A DNA stretch of 13,070 nucleotides from Mariprofundaceae bacterium (GTDB taxonomy: Bacteria > Pseudomonadota > Zetaproteobacteria > Mariprofundales > Mariprofundaceae). How positions within the stretch are numbered: position 1 is the first letter of the stretch; each line of letters starts with the position of its first letter. Under the pieces are notes generated by a model. The model searched no databases, was not told where the DNA came from, and was given only the letters and a program-made list of their open reading frames with translations. Of this stretch, positions 1 through 6,635 are shown piece by piece. The stretch lies in NCBI GenBank assembly GCA_027018975.1, contig JALUXN010000154.1, positions 1-13,070 on the forward strand, in the 5' to 3' direction. Both the position numbers and the translations under genes were made by a program.

Positions 1-27
1 CTCCCGAACAGCTAGGTGCAACAAAAA

Positions 28-426
28 TCACACCCAGTTTTCAAGCTGCAAACCCGCAACACGTGAAAACTCCTTGGTGTTATTGCTAACCAGCGTGACA
101 TCTAGGCTCAGTGCATGGGCGGCAATCAACAGGTCATTGCCACCGATTATTTTTCCTACACACTCCAAGCCCGCACGAATATCCCCATATATTTCAGCAG
201 CATTCGCATTAAACTCAACCACTTCCAGTGGCATTAGAAACATCTCCAAGGCAGCCAGATTACGCTTTTTCTTCCTGCTTTTTGCAATGCCGTACATCAA
301 TTCAGCCAAGACAATGGAGGACAACAACACATCGCCCGGCTTCAGCATCTCAAATTTTTCTCGCACATGCAGTGGATTGTTTTTGATCAGATAGATGCAA
401 ATGTTGGTATCAAGCATGTACGCCAT
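28..426 (-). CDS. vapC: VapC-type PIN-domain toxin ribonuclease
   Basis: This 132-residue protein is a single PIN domain, the usual length for VapC toxins. VapC enzymes are Mg-dependent endoribonucleases that cut tRNA or rRNA and stop translation until bound by VapB. Visible signature: N-terminal MLDTNICIYLIK with acidic D6, then E42 in the SSIVLAELMYG stretch, then D98 in GGNDLLIAAHAL, and a late VSNNTKEF segment. These match the acidic pocket and the Asn-rich strand of the MvpT/VapC subfamily. The ATG lies 5 bases after the vapB stop, so the pair is one transcript with the antitoxin first, the normal VapBC order. Another Met at residue 4 is a possible start. The gene looks intact with no lost catalytic acid. 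The function is inferred from family resemblance; the target RNA cannot be told. Confidence 0.93.
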   Translation of the reverse strand: MAYMLDTNICIYLIKNNPLHVREKFEMLKPGDVLLSSIVLAELMYGIAKSRKKKRNLAALEMFLMPLEVVEFNANAAEIYGDIRAGLECVGKIIGGNDLLIAAHALSLDVTLVSNNTKEFSRVAGLQLENWV

Positions 427-431
427 TGAGA

Positions 432-671
432 CTAATCGAAACAGGAGAAATCGCGCTCCTGCACCTCCGGTTGTTGACGCCCTTCCTGCATGAAATCATC
501 CGAAAATACATCCAATGCGCGAAAAAAACTATCCCAACTGTGCTGAACAGGCAGCAACACCACCGCATTGCCAACTTTGTGCACATAGACCTCTTCGCCA
601 TCAAAGCGAAACTCTTTGGGCAACCGCACCGCCTGACTGCGCCCATTTTGAAAAACCTTCGCCCTGTTCAC
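432..671 (-). CDS. vapB: VapB-type AbrB/SpoVT-fold antitoxin
   Basis: This 79-residue antitoxin neutralises VapC and, with it, represses its own promoter. The N-terminal half (residues 1-45, containing FQNGRSQAVRLPKEFRF and VYVHKVGNAVVLLP) is the swapped-hairpin AbrB DNA-binding domain. The acidic, aromatic C-terminal tail (about 46-79, with DVFSDDFM) is the part that normally threads into the toxin active site. The start is a GTG preceded by GGAGG with a 6-base gap, which fits better than any alternative. The stop lies 5 bases before vapC, consistent with coupled translation. A palindrome and a promoter are visible immediately upstream. No damage is seen. The family assignment is strong because the toxin partner is adjacent. 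Confidence 0.92.
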   Translation of the reverse strand: MNRAKVFQNGRSQAVRLPKEFRFDGEEVYVHKVGNAVVLLPVQHSWDSFFRALDVFSDDFMQEGRQQPEVQERDFSCFD

Positions 672-682
672 ACTACACCTCC

Positions 683-706
683 GATATATACCCGGAAATA
701 TATATC
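683..706. promoter_or_regulatory. Palindromic VapBC operator
   Basis: A perfect 8-base inverted repeat, gatatata (683-690) and tatatatc (699-706), is separated by cccggaaa. It lies just upstream of the vapB ribosome-binding site and covers the -10 box of the predicted promoter. AbrB-type antitoxins bind such palindromes to repress their own operons, so this is the likely VapB/VapBC binding site. Binding is inferred, not shown. Confidence 0.7.
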
Positions 707-725
707 AGCCAACCACCGTTGCCAA
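697..725 (-). promoter_or_regulatory. Sigma-70-type promoter of vapBC
   Basis: On the minus strand a -35 box TTGGCA (positions 725-720) and a -10 box TATATT (702-697) are separated by exactly 17 bases. The start point would fall near 690, inside the palindrome, and give a short leader before the GTG of vapB at 671. The promoter lies in the 109-base gap after ispG, so vapBC can be transcribed independently of the upstream operon. Confidence 0.7.
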
Positions 726-759
726 TCGACACCGCTTTATATCCCTATCCATGCCTTCT

Positions 760-773
760 CCGCATCTCTGCGG
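760..773. repeat. Small inverted repeat just past ispG
   Basis: CCGCA-TCTC-TGCGG is a perfect 5-base stem with a 4-base loop, 8 bases beyond the ispG stop. No T-run follows it on the minus strand, so it is not a canonical terminator for ispG. It resembles the 'ccgc-tctctgcgg-taaaa' type of dispersed intergenic sequence found in many proteobacteria. That resemblance is from memory and not proven here. Confidence 0.4.
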
Positions 774-780
774 TAAAAGA

Positions 781-1875
781 TTATTTCCCCGCCTCACGCA
801 TCGCCGCCGCGCGTTTTTCCACATCCTCAACCAGTTGATCGATCATTTTGTCGGTACGCACCTTCTCCGACTTCTCGCCATCGCGGTACATCATATGCAC
901 CGGATAGCCGCCGGTGATGCCGACATCCGCTTCTCGCGCTTCGCCGGGACCGTTGACCACGCAGCCGATCACCGCCACGTCGATATTTTCATGGATATGC
1001 GCCAGCCGCTCTTCCAGCTCCGCCACCATGCCGATCACATTGAACTTCTGCCGCGCACAGCTCGGGCAGGCGATCAAATTGACACCGCGATGACGCAGCC
1101 CCAGTGCCTTGAGGATCTCGAAGCCGACCCGCACCTCCTCCTCTGGCTCTGCCGCCAATGAGACACGGATGGTGTCACCAATCCCCTCGGCCAGCAGCAG
1201 CCCCAAGCCGATGGAGGATTTCACCGTCCCGCCGAATCGGCTGCCGGACTCCGTAATGCCCAGATGCAGTGGATAATCGACCTGCGCCGCCAGCTTACGG
1301 TAGGCCGCCACCGTCATCGGGATATTGCTCGCTTTCAGCGATACCTTGATGTCGTAAAAATCCATCTCCTCGAGTATGCGGATATGACTCAAAGCCGACT
1401 CGACCATCGCATCGGCGCACGGCTCGCCATATTTCTCATTCAGCTCCTTTTCCAGCGAACCGGCATTGACGCCGATGCGGATCGACACGCCGCGCTCCGC
1501 CGCCGCCTTGACCACCCGCTCGACCCGGTCACGTCCGCCGATATTACCGGGATTCAAGCGCAACCCGTGCACCCCGGCATCGAGTGCAGCCAGCGCCATT
1601 TTGTAGCTGAAATGGATGTCGGCGATAATCGGAATCTCGCTCTGATTCAAAATCTCCGGCATCGCCGCCGCCGAGTCGGGATCGGGCACCGAGACGCGCA
1701 CAATATCAGCGCCGGCCTGCGCAATGCGATCAATCTGCGCCACCGTCGCATCGATGTCGGTGGTCAAGGTATTGGTCATCGACTGCACCGCAATCGGCGC
1801 CGAACTACCCACCGTCACCTCACCAACCTGCAACTGCCGCGTCTTACGCCGTTCGGATACGATCTGATCTCTCAT
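781..1875 (-). CDS. ispG: IspG (GcpE), 4-hydroxy-3-methylbut-2-en-1-yl diphosphate synthase
   Basis: Cytoplasmic [4Fe-4S] enzyme of the MEP (non-mevalonate) isoprenoid pathway. It reductively opens methylerythritol cyclodiphosphate to HMBPP, with electrons usually from flavodoxin. The 364-residue product has the short proteobacterial two-domain form: a TIM-barrel (about residues 15-255, with VQSMTNT, ADIHF and RLNPGNIG) and a C-terminal Fe-S domain. The cluster ligands C270 and C273 (CPSC), C305 and E312 (CVVNGPGE) fall at the same numbers as in the E. coli enzyme as I recall it. The frame stays open to 2028, but the family N-terminus and an AGAGAGGT ribosome-binding site place the ATG at 1875. 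It lies 11 bases after the lipoprotein gene, apparently last in a signalling operon. No oddities in the protein itself. Confidence 0.97.
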   Translation of the reverse strand: MRDQIVSERRKTRQLQVGEVTVGSSAPIAVQSMTNTLTTDIDATVAQIDRIAQAGADIVRVSVPDPDSAAAMPEILNQSEIPIIADIHFSYKMALAALDAGVHGLRLNPGNIGGRDRVERVVKAAAERGVSIRIGVNAGSLEKELNEKYGEPCADAMVESALSHIRILEEMDFYDIKVSLKASNIPMTVAAYRKLAAQVDYPLHLGITESGSRFGGTVKSSIGLGLLLAEGIGDTIRVSLAAEPEEEVRVGFEILKALGLRHRGVNLIACPSCARQKFNVIGMVAELEERLAHIHENIDVAVIGCVVNGPGEAREADVGITGGYPVHMMYRDGEKSEKVRTDKMIDQLVEDVEKRAAAMREAGK

Positions 1876-1886
1876 AGCTACCTCTC

Positions 1887-3032
1887 TTATTGCCCTGCCG
1901 CGGCAGGAGTGCTTGGACTCTGCGCCTGCTGCCGCAACAACTGCAACCGCTCCTTCAACTGTTCGGCGCGGCGCAATGATTCCACGTACTCGGCCATTGT
2001 CGGACGCAACGCCACCGCCTGACGCCACGCGGCAATCGCCTGATCCAGCTGCTCCTGCCGGAAGGCGCGACTACCGGCATCAAAATAGCGTGCCGCAGCC
2101 GCATTCACCAACGCTGTCACCCGCGCCATCAGCGCCTCCGCATCCTCGCCGTGGTGGCGCTGATAGGCATCCATCAACTGCTTGGCCTGATGCCAATCCT
2201 GCTGACGCATCGCCCGCTCGATATCCGCTTTACTCACCTGCCGCTGACGGTGGCGCGGATGGCTGCGACGCTTGCCATGCGAGGCAACCGGCATCGCCGG
2301 AATCTTGAACCCCGCAGGCAATGCAGCGCGCACCTGCACCATCAGCTGCTGCGCATCTTTGCGCTGCGGCTGCAGACGCAGCACCGACTCCACCTCGACA
2401 TAGGCGACCTCCGCCACCCCTTCGCGCAGAAACATGCGCGCATCCTGCATGGCGCGATCGGCGCGTGCATCAACTGCTTCGCTGAAACGCTTGCGCAGAT
2501 AACCATAGACGCGATCGTCCGGCTGCAAACCATGCGGTGGATGATAGTACGCAAAATCGGCCAGCCAGCGCTGATCCTCCTTGCGCCGCTGCTGCAGGAG
2601 CAGCACAAACCGATCATGCCTCATCTTGGCCGCCATCGCATCCCGCCGCTGCCGCATCTGCTGCGGCTTCAGCGTCACCTGCGCGGCTTGATCATACGCC
2701 CACATCGCATCGAACCAGAGGTGATGGCGCGCCAATCGCTTGGCGGTGTGCAGATAGTGGAGATAGAGACGGCGGCGCGCCGGCTCGATCTGCTCCCGCA
2801 ACAGGCGTTGCGCACGTCGATAATCCGGATGCGAGCGATCGAGTGCCAGCACACTCGCCCGCGCCTGCATGATGTGCCCATTCTCAAATGCCGTTTTGAT
2901 CGCCGCATATTCCGTGAGCAACTGCAGCTGATCATGCTCATGATGATGCAGCTGTACATCAAAACTGTGGTGCCCCGCCTGGCACGCTGCCAACAGCAAC
3001 AGCAGGCAGTATGAGAAGTGGCGCAACATCAT
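1887..3032 (-). CDS. TPR-like lipoprotein with His-rich N-terminus
   Basis: The 381-residue protein begins with a lipoprotein signal peptide: MMLR, a Leu-rich core, and lipobox LAAC with the acylated cysteine at C17. Residue +2 is Gln, so an outer-membrane destination is likely in a Lol-system bacterium. Directly after it comes a histidine cluster (H21, H22, H29-H31, H33). The rest is almost all helix, with Arg/Gln-rich helical pairs. The clearest tetratricopeptide-like repeat is at about residues 310-345 (AAARYFDAGSRAFRQEQLDQ onward), and a basic His/Arg linker lies near 245-265. TPR lipoproteins act as periplasmic assembly scaffolds; no enzymatic motif is seen. Its ATG overlaps the cyclase TGA (ATGA), so translation is probably coupled. 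In E. coli a TPR pilotin gene (pilF) also lies just upstream of rodZ-ispG, but I see no convincing match to PilF. Confidence 0.8.
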   Translation of the reverse strand: MMLRHFSYCLLLLLAACQAGHHSFDVQLHHHEHDQLQLLTEYAAIKTAFENGHIMQARASVLALDRSHPDYRRAQRLLREQIEPARRRLYLHYLHTAKRLARHHLWFDAMWAYDQAAQVTLKPQQMRQRRDAMAAKMRHDRFVLLLQQRRKEDQRWLADFAYYHPPHGLQPDDRVYGYLRKRFSEAVDARADRAMQDARMFLREGVAEVAYVEVESVLRLQPQRKDAQQLMVQVRAALPAGFKIPAMPVASHGKRRSHPRHRQRQVSKADIERAMRQQDWHQAKQLMDAYQRHHGEDAEALMARVTALVNAAAARYFDAGSRAFRQEQLDQAIAAWRQAVALRPTMAEYVESLRRAEQLKERLQLLRQQAQSPSTPAAAGQ

Positions 3033-4465
3033 ATCCGCCTGCCGCTGCGCAGCTCCTCCGCTGCACCCTCTGCGAACGCCACGGCACGCGCAATATCCTT
3101 GCGCATATCCGCACAGCAGACCTGCACACAGCCCGCCTCCAGATCGTGTGTCACCCCCTTCACACGACAGCCGGCAATCGGCTCGAAACGGAACCCGTCG
3201 CCCAGCAGCGAATAGGTCTCCCGCGGCATCACCAGTTGACCACCAGAACCCAGACCGATCATGCGTGAGGCAACATTCACCGCATCACCAATCACCGTGT
3301 ACTCCAGCCGCTGCGCTGCGCCAATATTGCCCAGAATCACCTCACCGCAGTGCAGCCCGAAGCGGAACTGTGCCGGCTCGGCAGCGGCTGCACAGAGCTC
3401 TGCCATCGCCAATCCACACATCGTAGCCCGGCGCAGATGATCACCCTCATCATCCGGCATCGAAAAAATCGCCATCACCGCATCACCGATATATTTATCC
3501 ACATGGCCGCCATAGTAGGCGATGACCCGATGAAACAACTCAAAATAGTGATTGAGCAGATCCACCACCCGCTCTGTATCGTTGGCAGCGGAAAACGCTG
3601 TAAACCCGACCATATCGGCAAACAGCACCGTCACCTGCTGGCGACGACTGTTCAACGCCACATCGCCGTGATCAAACACCCGCTCAACCAGCTCCGGATT
3701 CAGATAACGGCCAAAGGCATCGCGCATCTCCGCCTTATGCGCCAGCTCACGCACCATGCGATTAAACTGCGCCACCGCGTCACTGATCTCATCATTGCCG
3801 CGCAGCGGCAGCTGCACCCGATAATCTCCCGCAGCCACCTGCTCTGCCGCCTCGCTCAACATCTCAATCGGCTGACTCATCCGCCCGGCAATCCAATACA
3901 CCAGCAGCCCCGACGCCAGCACAACCACCACAGCCGCCAGCACCATCTGGCGCAGCAGCCGGCCGGCGATCTGTTCCCATGCCCGCTCGGAGAATCGCAC
4001 CGCGACTACCCCGAGCGGCGTATTGGCATATCGGATCTGCTTGGCATACCAGAGATCGGCCAACGGTAATCGACGCACGTGATCACCACCCTGCGACAGC
4101 GCCGCAACCACCCGATCATCGACCGACAACGCACCAATCTGTTGGTGATGCCCATCCGCGGTGCGCATCACCACGCCAATCGCTGTGGGCACTTTGTCGA
4201 GAAAACTGTGCAACACCACATCGACCTCGGCACTGCTACCGGAGAGCAGCGGCAGTTTGAGCTCATCGGTTAAATGATCCACCTGCATCGCCGCCTGCGC
4301 AGCCTGACTCTGCAGCCAGGCATCGCGCTCAATATGCATCATCACAAAAAAGAGCAGCACCACAGTACATGTCACCGACAGCCCCACCAATATCGACCAG
4401 CGCCACCGGATCGGCATGCGCATCGGAAAGCGGGCATGGCCACCATCATGGTTGAAGCGGGACAC
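3029..4465 (-). CDS. Membrane-bound HAMP class III adenylate cyclase
   Basis: Predicted to convert ATP to cAMP at the inner membrane in response to a periplasmic signal. With the GTG start the protein has 478 residues: TM1 about 24-43, a periplasmic sensor about 44-172, TM2 about 174-193, HAMP about 194-245, and a class III cyclase domain about 275-450. Both metal aspartates are present (D284 in FADMVGFT, D328 in KYIGDAVMAIF). So are the purine-selecting K324 and T390 (the Lys/Thr pair of class IIIb adenylate cyclases) and the transition-state N397/R401 in NVASR. GTG at 4465 is chosen because CTGAGG precedes it by 6 bases. A TTG at 4519 would touch the upstream stop but has no clear ribosome-binding site, and ATG 4423 also lacks one. 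It follows the Rossmann-GGDEF gene and overlaps the lipoprotein gene, so it sits in one operon with both. cAMP specificity is inferred from the residues. Confidence 0.9.
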   Translation of the reverse strand: MSRFNHDGGHARFPMRMPIRWRWSILVGLSVTCTVVLLFFVMMHIERDAWLQSQAAQAAMQVDHLTDELKLPLLSGSSAEVDVVLHSFLDKVPTAIGVVMRTADGHHQQIGALSVDDRVVAALSQGGDHVRRLPLADLWYAKQIRYANTPLGVVAVRFSERAWEQIAGRLLRQMVLAAVVVVLASGLLVYWIAGRMSQPIEMLSEAAEQVAAGDYRVQLPLRGNDEISDAVAQFNRMVRELAHKAEMRDAFGRYLNPELVERVFDHGDVALNSRRQQVTVLFADMVGFTAFSAANDTERVVDLLNHYFELFHRVIAYYGGHVDKYIGDAVMAIFSMPDDEGDHLRRATMCGLAMAELCAAAAEPAQFRFGLHCGEVILGNIGAAQRLEYTVIGDAVNVASRMIGLGSGGQLVMPRETYSLLGDGFRFEPIAGCRVKGVTHDLEAGCVQVCCADMRKDIARAVAFAEGAAEELRSGRRI

Positions 4466-4519
4466 GATCAGCCTCAGGTCAGCAACGCTCAAGGCAATCG
4501 AGCGCAGCCTGCATAACAA

Positions 4520-5425
4520 TCATTCCGCGATAGATTCAGTCGAAATGTCAGTTGAAATGGAGACGCGATTACGCCCCTGTTCTTTGGCTGCATACATGCG
4601 TTCATCCGCCACATGCAGCAGCTGCTCCACAATGGGATCGATCTCCTCTCCATCACACTGTTCGGGCAGCGCTGCCACTCCGGCCGAGAAGGTGATCGCC
4701 ACCGTTTCTCCACTATCCAGTTGCAGCGGAGAGGCACGCAACTGTTCGAGCCACATCTCCGCCGCGGCTTTGGCACCGTTAAGATCGGTATGCGGCAGCA
4801 GCACAATAAACTCCTCACCACCCCAGCGACCGGGAATATCAGACTCGCGCGCCTCCTGCTTGAGTACCCGCGCCATATTTTTCAGCACTTCATCGCCGGC
4901 GGCATGGCCATAGGTATCATTGACCTGTTTGAAATGATCCAGATCGATCATCACCACCGTATAGTCGTGGCGATAGCGAATCGATTGCGACACACCTTGA
5001 TGCAGCTGTTCGAGAATATGGCGGCGATTGTACAGACCGGTCAACGGATCGTGACTGGCTTGGAAACGGAGCTCTTTTTTTGCGTTCTTGAGGTTGGTCA
5101 CCATGCGCCAGATCAGGCTCGCTTCCAAACCGCCGACCACCCCGCCCACACCGAGTATCTCGGAGGCCACCGCCTCGAGCATCTCGTTGCCAGTCATATT
5201 AAACGCCACGCACGGCGCGCAGGCATGCAGAGCTTCATCCACAGAGGAGAAGACCGGAATCCGATGCGCTTTGGCCAACGCAATTCCCTCCGCATCGGGG
5301 TTGACATCCACGACACCAACCACCTCAACCAGATCTTCATCCAACAACATTTCCAATATGGATGTTCCACCGCGACCTGCGCCCAGAACCACTGCGCGGT
5401 GCGGATCTTCCCTCATCGTTCCCAT
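4520..5425 (-). CDS. Rossmann-fold sensor–GGDEF diguanylate cyclase
   Basis: Predicted soluble diguanylate cyclase of 301 residues. The C-terminal GGDEF domain (about 122-290) has the start motif DPLTGLYNRR, metal residue D161, active-site GGEEF at 202-206, and an intact inhibitory I-site RESD (193-196) exactly five residues before it. It should therefore make c-di-GMP and be product-inhibited. The N-terminal ~110 residues are not PAS, GAF or REC. They resemble the NAD(P)-binding half of GFO/IDH/MocA or homoserine-dehydrogenase-like enzymes: glycine loop G15-A-G17-R-G-G20 after strand AVVLGAG, acidic D40 at the end of the second strand (VVGVVDVNP), then AKAHRIPVFSSVDEAL. No dehydrogenase catalytic domain follows, so a nucleotide- or redox-sensing role is inferred. 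The frame extends to 5827 over yhbY, but that part is not protein-like. Start uncertainty: Met1 (5425) has a poor ribosome-binding site; Met4 (5416), preceded by GGGA, is an alternative. Confidence 0.88.
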   Translation of the reverse strand: MGTMREDPHRAVVLGAGRGGTSILEMLLDEDLVEVVGVVDVNPDAEGIALAKAHRIPVFSSVDEALHACAPCVAFNMTGNEMLEAVASEILGVGGVVGGLEASLIWRMVTNLKNAKKELRFQASHDPLTGLYNRRHILEQLHQGVSQSIRYRHDYTVVMIDLDHFKQVNDTYGHAAGDEVLKNMARVLKQEARESDIPGRWGGEEFIVLLPHTDLNGAKAAAEMWLEQLRASPLQLDSGETVAITFSAGVAALPEQCDGEEIDPIVEQLLHVADERMYAAKEQGRNRVSISTDISTESIAE

Positions 5426-5535
5426 GCAGCCGACACTAACCAGACTGAACGCCGAAAAAAAGTAATTTTGCCACATCCACACCGCCGCTCGACGCCCTAA
5501 CGCCCACCCAAGCACAACGACCTCGCCGCAATTGG

Positions 5536-5566
5536 TTACATCTTTACAGCATGTTTCTGCTAGAGT
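5536..5566 (+). promoter_or_regulatory. Possible extended -10 promoter for yhbY-bolA
   Basis: TGC-TAGAGT (5558-5566) fits an extended -10 element, with a weak -35 candidate TTACAT (5536-5541) at a long 19-base spacing. It lies about 40 bases before the yhbY start, in the 180-base gap between divergently transcribed genes. I see no convincing promoter for the minus-strand diguanylate cyclase in the same gap. Low certainty. Confidence 0.35.
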
Positions 5567-5605
5567 CGCCGCCAACAGCAGCGCCATCCGTAGGAGACAC
5601 CGCCA

Positions 5606-5875
5606 TTGAACAATCAACAACGCAACGCACTCAAAGCCCGGGCTCACCACCTCAAACCGCTCATCCGGGTCGGCCAGAAAGGGATAACCGACAATCTCCT
5701 GAGTGAAACCGATCAGACACTGGAGAGCCATGAACTGATCAAAATCCATATCGCCGCGGATGACCGGGAGACGCGCAGAAGCTACGCCGCCACCATTGCC
5801 GAAGCGTGCCATGCGGAACTGATCCATCAGATCGGCAAAACATTCATCCTCTACCGGCAGAAACCTGCATCATGA
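5606..5875 (+). CDS. yhbY: YhbY / CRM-domain RNA-binding protein
   Basis: This 89-residue protein is a single CRS1-YhbY (CRM) domain, close to the ~97-residue E. coli YhbY. YhbY binds pre-50S ribosomal particles and is thought to assist late ribosome assembly. Diagnostic features are the loop LKPLIRVGQKGIT (16-28), with the GxKG-type RNA-contacting turn G23-Q-K-G26, the central helix-strand unit ending in HELIKIHI, and the C-terminal GKTFILYR (77-84). The start is TTG at 5606, preceded by TAGGAG with a 9-base gap; no ATG is available at the family N-terminus. The TGA stop overlaps the ATG of the BolA gene (ATGA), so the two are coupled. In many proteobacteria yhbY sits beside rlmE-ftsH, which are not seen here. 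Confidence 0.92.
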   Translation: MNNQQRNALKARAHHLKPLIRVGQKGITDNLLSETDQTLESHELIKIHIAADDRETRRSYAATIAEACHAELIHQIGKTFILYRQKPAS

Positions 5876-6153
5876 GCAATACACTCGAAGCCATTGAGAC
5901 ACGTCTGCAGCAACACTTCTCGCCGCAGACACTGCATGTGGAGGATGAGTCGTGGAAACATGCCGGCCACGCAGCGGCCAAAGCCCACGGCGGCGGCCAC
6001 TACCGCGTCGCCATCGATGCCGCACCACTCAACGACCTTCCCAGAGCACGGGCACACCGCCTGATCTACCAAGCTCTGGGCGATCTCTTCCCGGCGGAGA
6101 TCCACGCCCTGAGCATCCAGATCGGAGCCGGCTCGCATCACAAGCAACCATAA
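5872..6153 (+). CDS. bolA: BolA family protein
   Basis: This 93-residue protein is a complete BolA domain. BolA proteins pair with monothiol glutaredoxins to bind [2Fe-2S] clusters and can act as stress or morphology regulators; several bind DNA through a KH-like fold. Family signatures visible: ESWKHAGHAAAKAHGGGHYRV (26-46, broken here for length: ESWKHAGHA then AKAHGGGHYRV), the central helix RAHRLIYQALGD (60-71), and the C-terminal EIHALSI (76-82), whose H78 corresponds to the conserved His proposed as a cluster ligand. The ATG overlaps the yhbY stop by four bases, and no strong separate ribosome-binding site is seen, so translation is probably coupled. No glutaredoxin gene is nearby. It could be the BolA or the IbaG type; the HAGH and HALSI motifs favour BolA proper. 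Confidence 0.92.
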   Translation: MSNTLEAIETRLQQHFSPQTLHVEDESWKHAGHAAAKAHGGGHYRVAIDAAPLNDLPRARAHRLIYQALGDLFPAEIHALSIQIGAGSHHKQP

Positions 6154-6156
6154 CAA

Positions 6157-6165
6157 TGGTATGAT
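6157..6165 (+). promoter_or_regulatory. Extended -10 promoter candidate for the 6231-7874 pair
   Basis: TGG-TATGAT is a near-consensus extended -10 element (TGnTATAAT) four bases past the bolA stop. The matching -35 position (6137-6142, atcaca) is poor, as is tolerated with extended -10 sites. A start near 6172 would give a leader of about 60 bases before ATG 6231. Confidence 0.45.
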
Positions 6166-6230
6166 TCTTGCGTCCCGTGCTATCCAATGACGGTCCACCC
6201 AATGAAAAAAGCCATGCAGGATAACCAACC

Positions 6231-6620
6231 ATGAAAATCCACCAGAACCTACCCATCACCAACAAAGAGATCCGTAAAACAAAAACCGCCTCATCAGGCG
6301 CTGCATTCGGCAAAATCCTAGATACTGAACTCGAGAGCGTGCAGCCGGTTGCCCCACAATCGTCGCAGGAAGATGCACCCTCCGGCCAGCAACAGAGTGC
6401 ATGGCGCACACTCGAAGAGAGCATCACCCTGCTCGACGATGCCATGCGGCATATCGAGAGTGGCCACCCGCCCTCGGCAGAGCTCCTGCACGACATTGAA
6501 CAGCTGCGCTCCCAACTGCGCCAACAGGTCAGCAGCGGTCAGAGCAATCACGATCTAAACCAAGCCGATACCCTCCTCGCCGTTGAAGCTGAACGCATTC
6601 GCGCCATGCAATCTGAATAA
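6231..6620 (+). CDS. Hypothetical protein, weakly YaaR/FliX-like
   Basis: I do not recognise this 129-residue protein with confidence. The ATG has AGGATA 8 bases upstream. Residues 1-35 are a basic, Ser/Thr-rich start (MKIHQNLPITNKEI...) ending in FGKILDTELESV. Residues 36-57 are a Gln/Ser/Pro linker. Residues 58-129 form about three helices: TLEESITLLDDAMRHIES, ELLHDIEQLRSQLRQQ and NQADTLLAVEAERIRAM. This plan (MKI start, F-x-x-IL-x-x-EL segment, linker, small helical bundle) recalls the YaaR/DUF327 and FliX families, which are associated with flagellar gene clusters, but the identity is too low to name it. No signal peptide, membrane segment or cysteine is seen. It ends 15 bases before the diguanylate cyclase gene, so the two are probably co-transcribed and may act together. 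Confidence 0.75.
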   Translation: MKIHQNLPITNKEIRKTKTASSGAAFGKILDTELESVQPVAPQSSQEDAPSGQQQSAWRTLEESITLLDDAMRHIESGHPPSAELLHDIEQLRSQLRQQVSSGQSNHDLNQADTLLAVEAERIRAMQSE

Positions 6621-6635
6621 CCCGGAGAAGCCACC

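Noticed and set aside
1876..2028. 51-residue upstream extension of ispG
   Set aside because: It overlaps the end of the lipoprotein gene in another frame; the family N-terminus and ribosome-binding site point to ATG 1875.
2151..3014. 287-residue plus-strand reading frame opposite the lipoprotein gene
   Set aside because: His/Arg/Leu-rich antisense shadow of a GC-biased gene; no signal, domain or ribosome-binding site.
3350..4069. 239-residue plus-strand frame opposite the adenylate cyclase gene
   Set aside because: His/Gln/Arg-rich shadow composition and no recognisable domain.
4613..5500. 295-residue plus-strand frame opposite the Rossmann-GGDEF gene
   Set aside because: Antisense shadow; the minus-strand frame carries all the domain motifs.
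5520..5546. Second sigma-28-like site (TAAAGATG-N11-GGCGAGGT) for the minus-strand diguanylate cyclase
   Set aside because: The -35 half is fair but the -10 half matches only 4 of 8 positions and lacks CCGATA.
5426..5827. 134-residue N-terminal extension of the minus-strand diguanylate cyclase
   Set aside because: It runs antisense over yhbY, has low-complexity, non-domain sequence, and the Rossmann strand pattern begins just after Met 5425. A Met at about 5480 (MWQNYFF) gives only a poorly supported hydrophobic leader.
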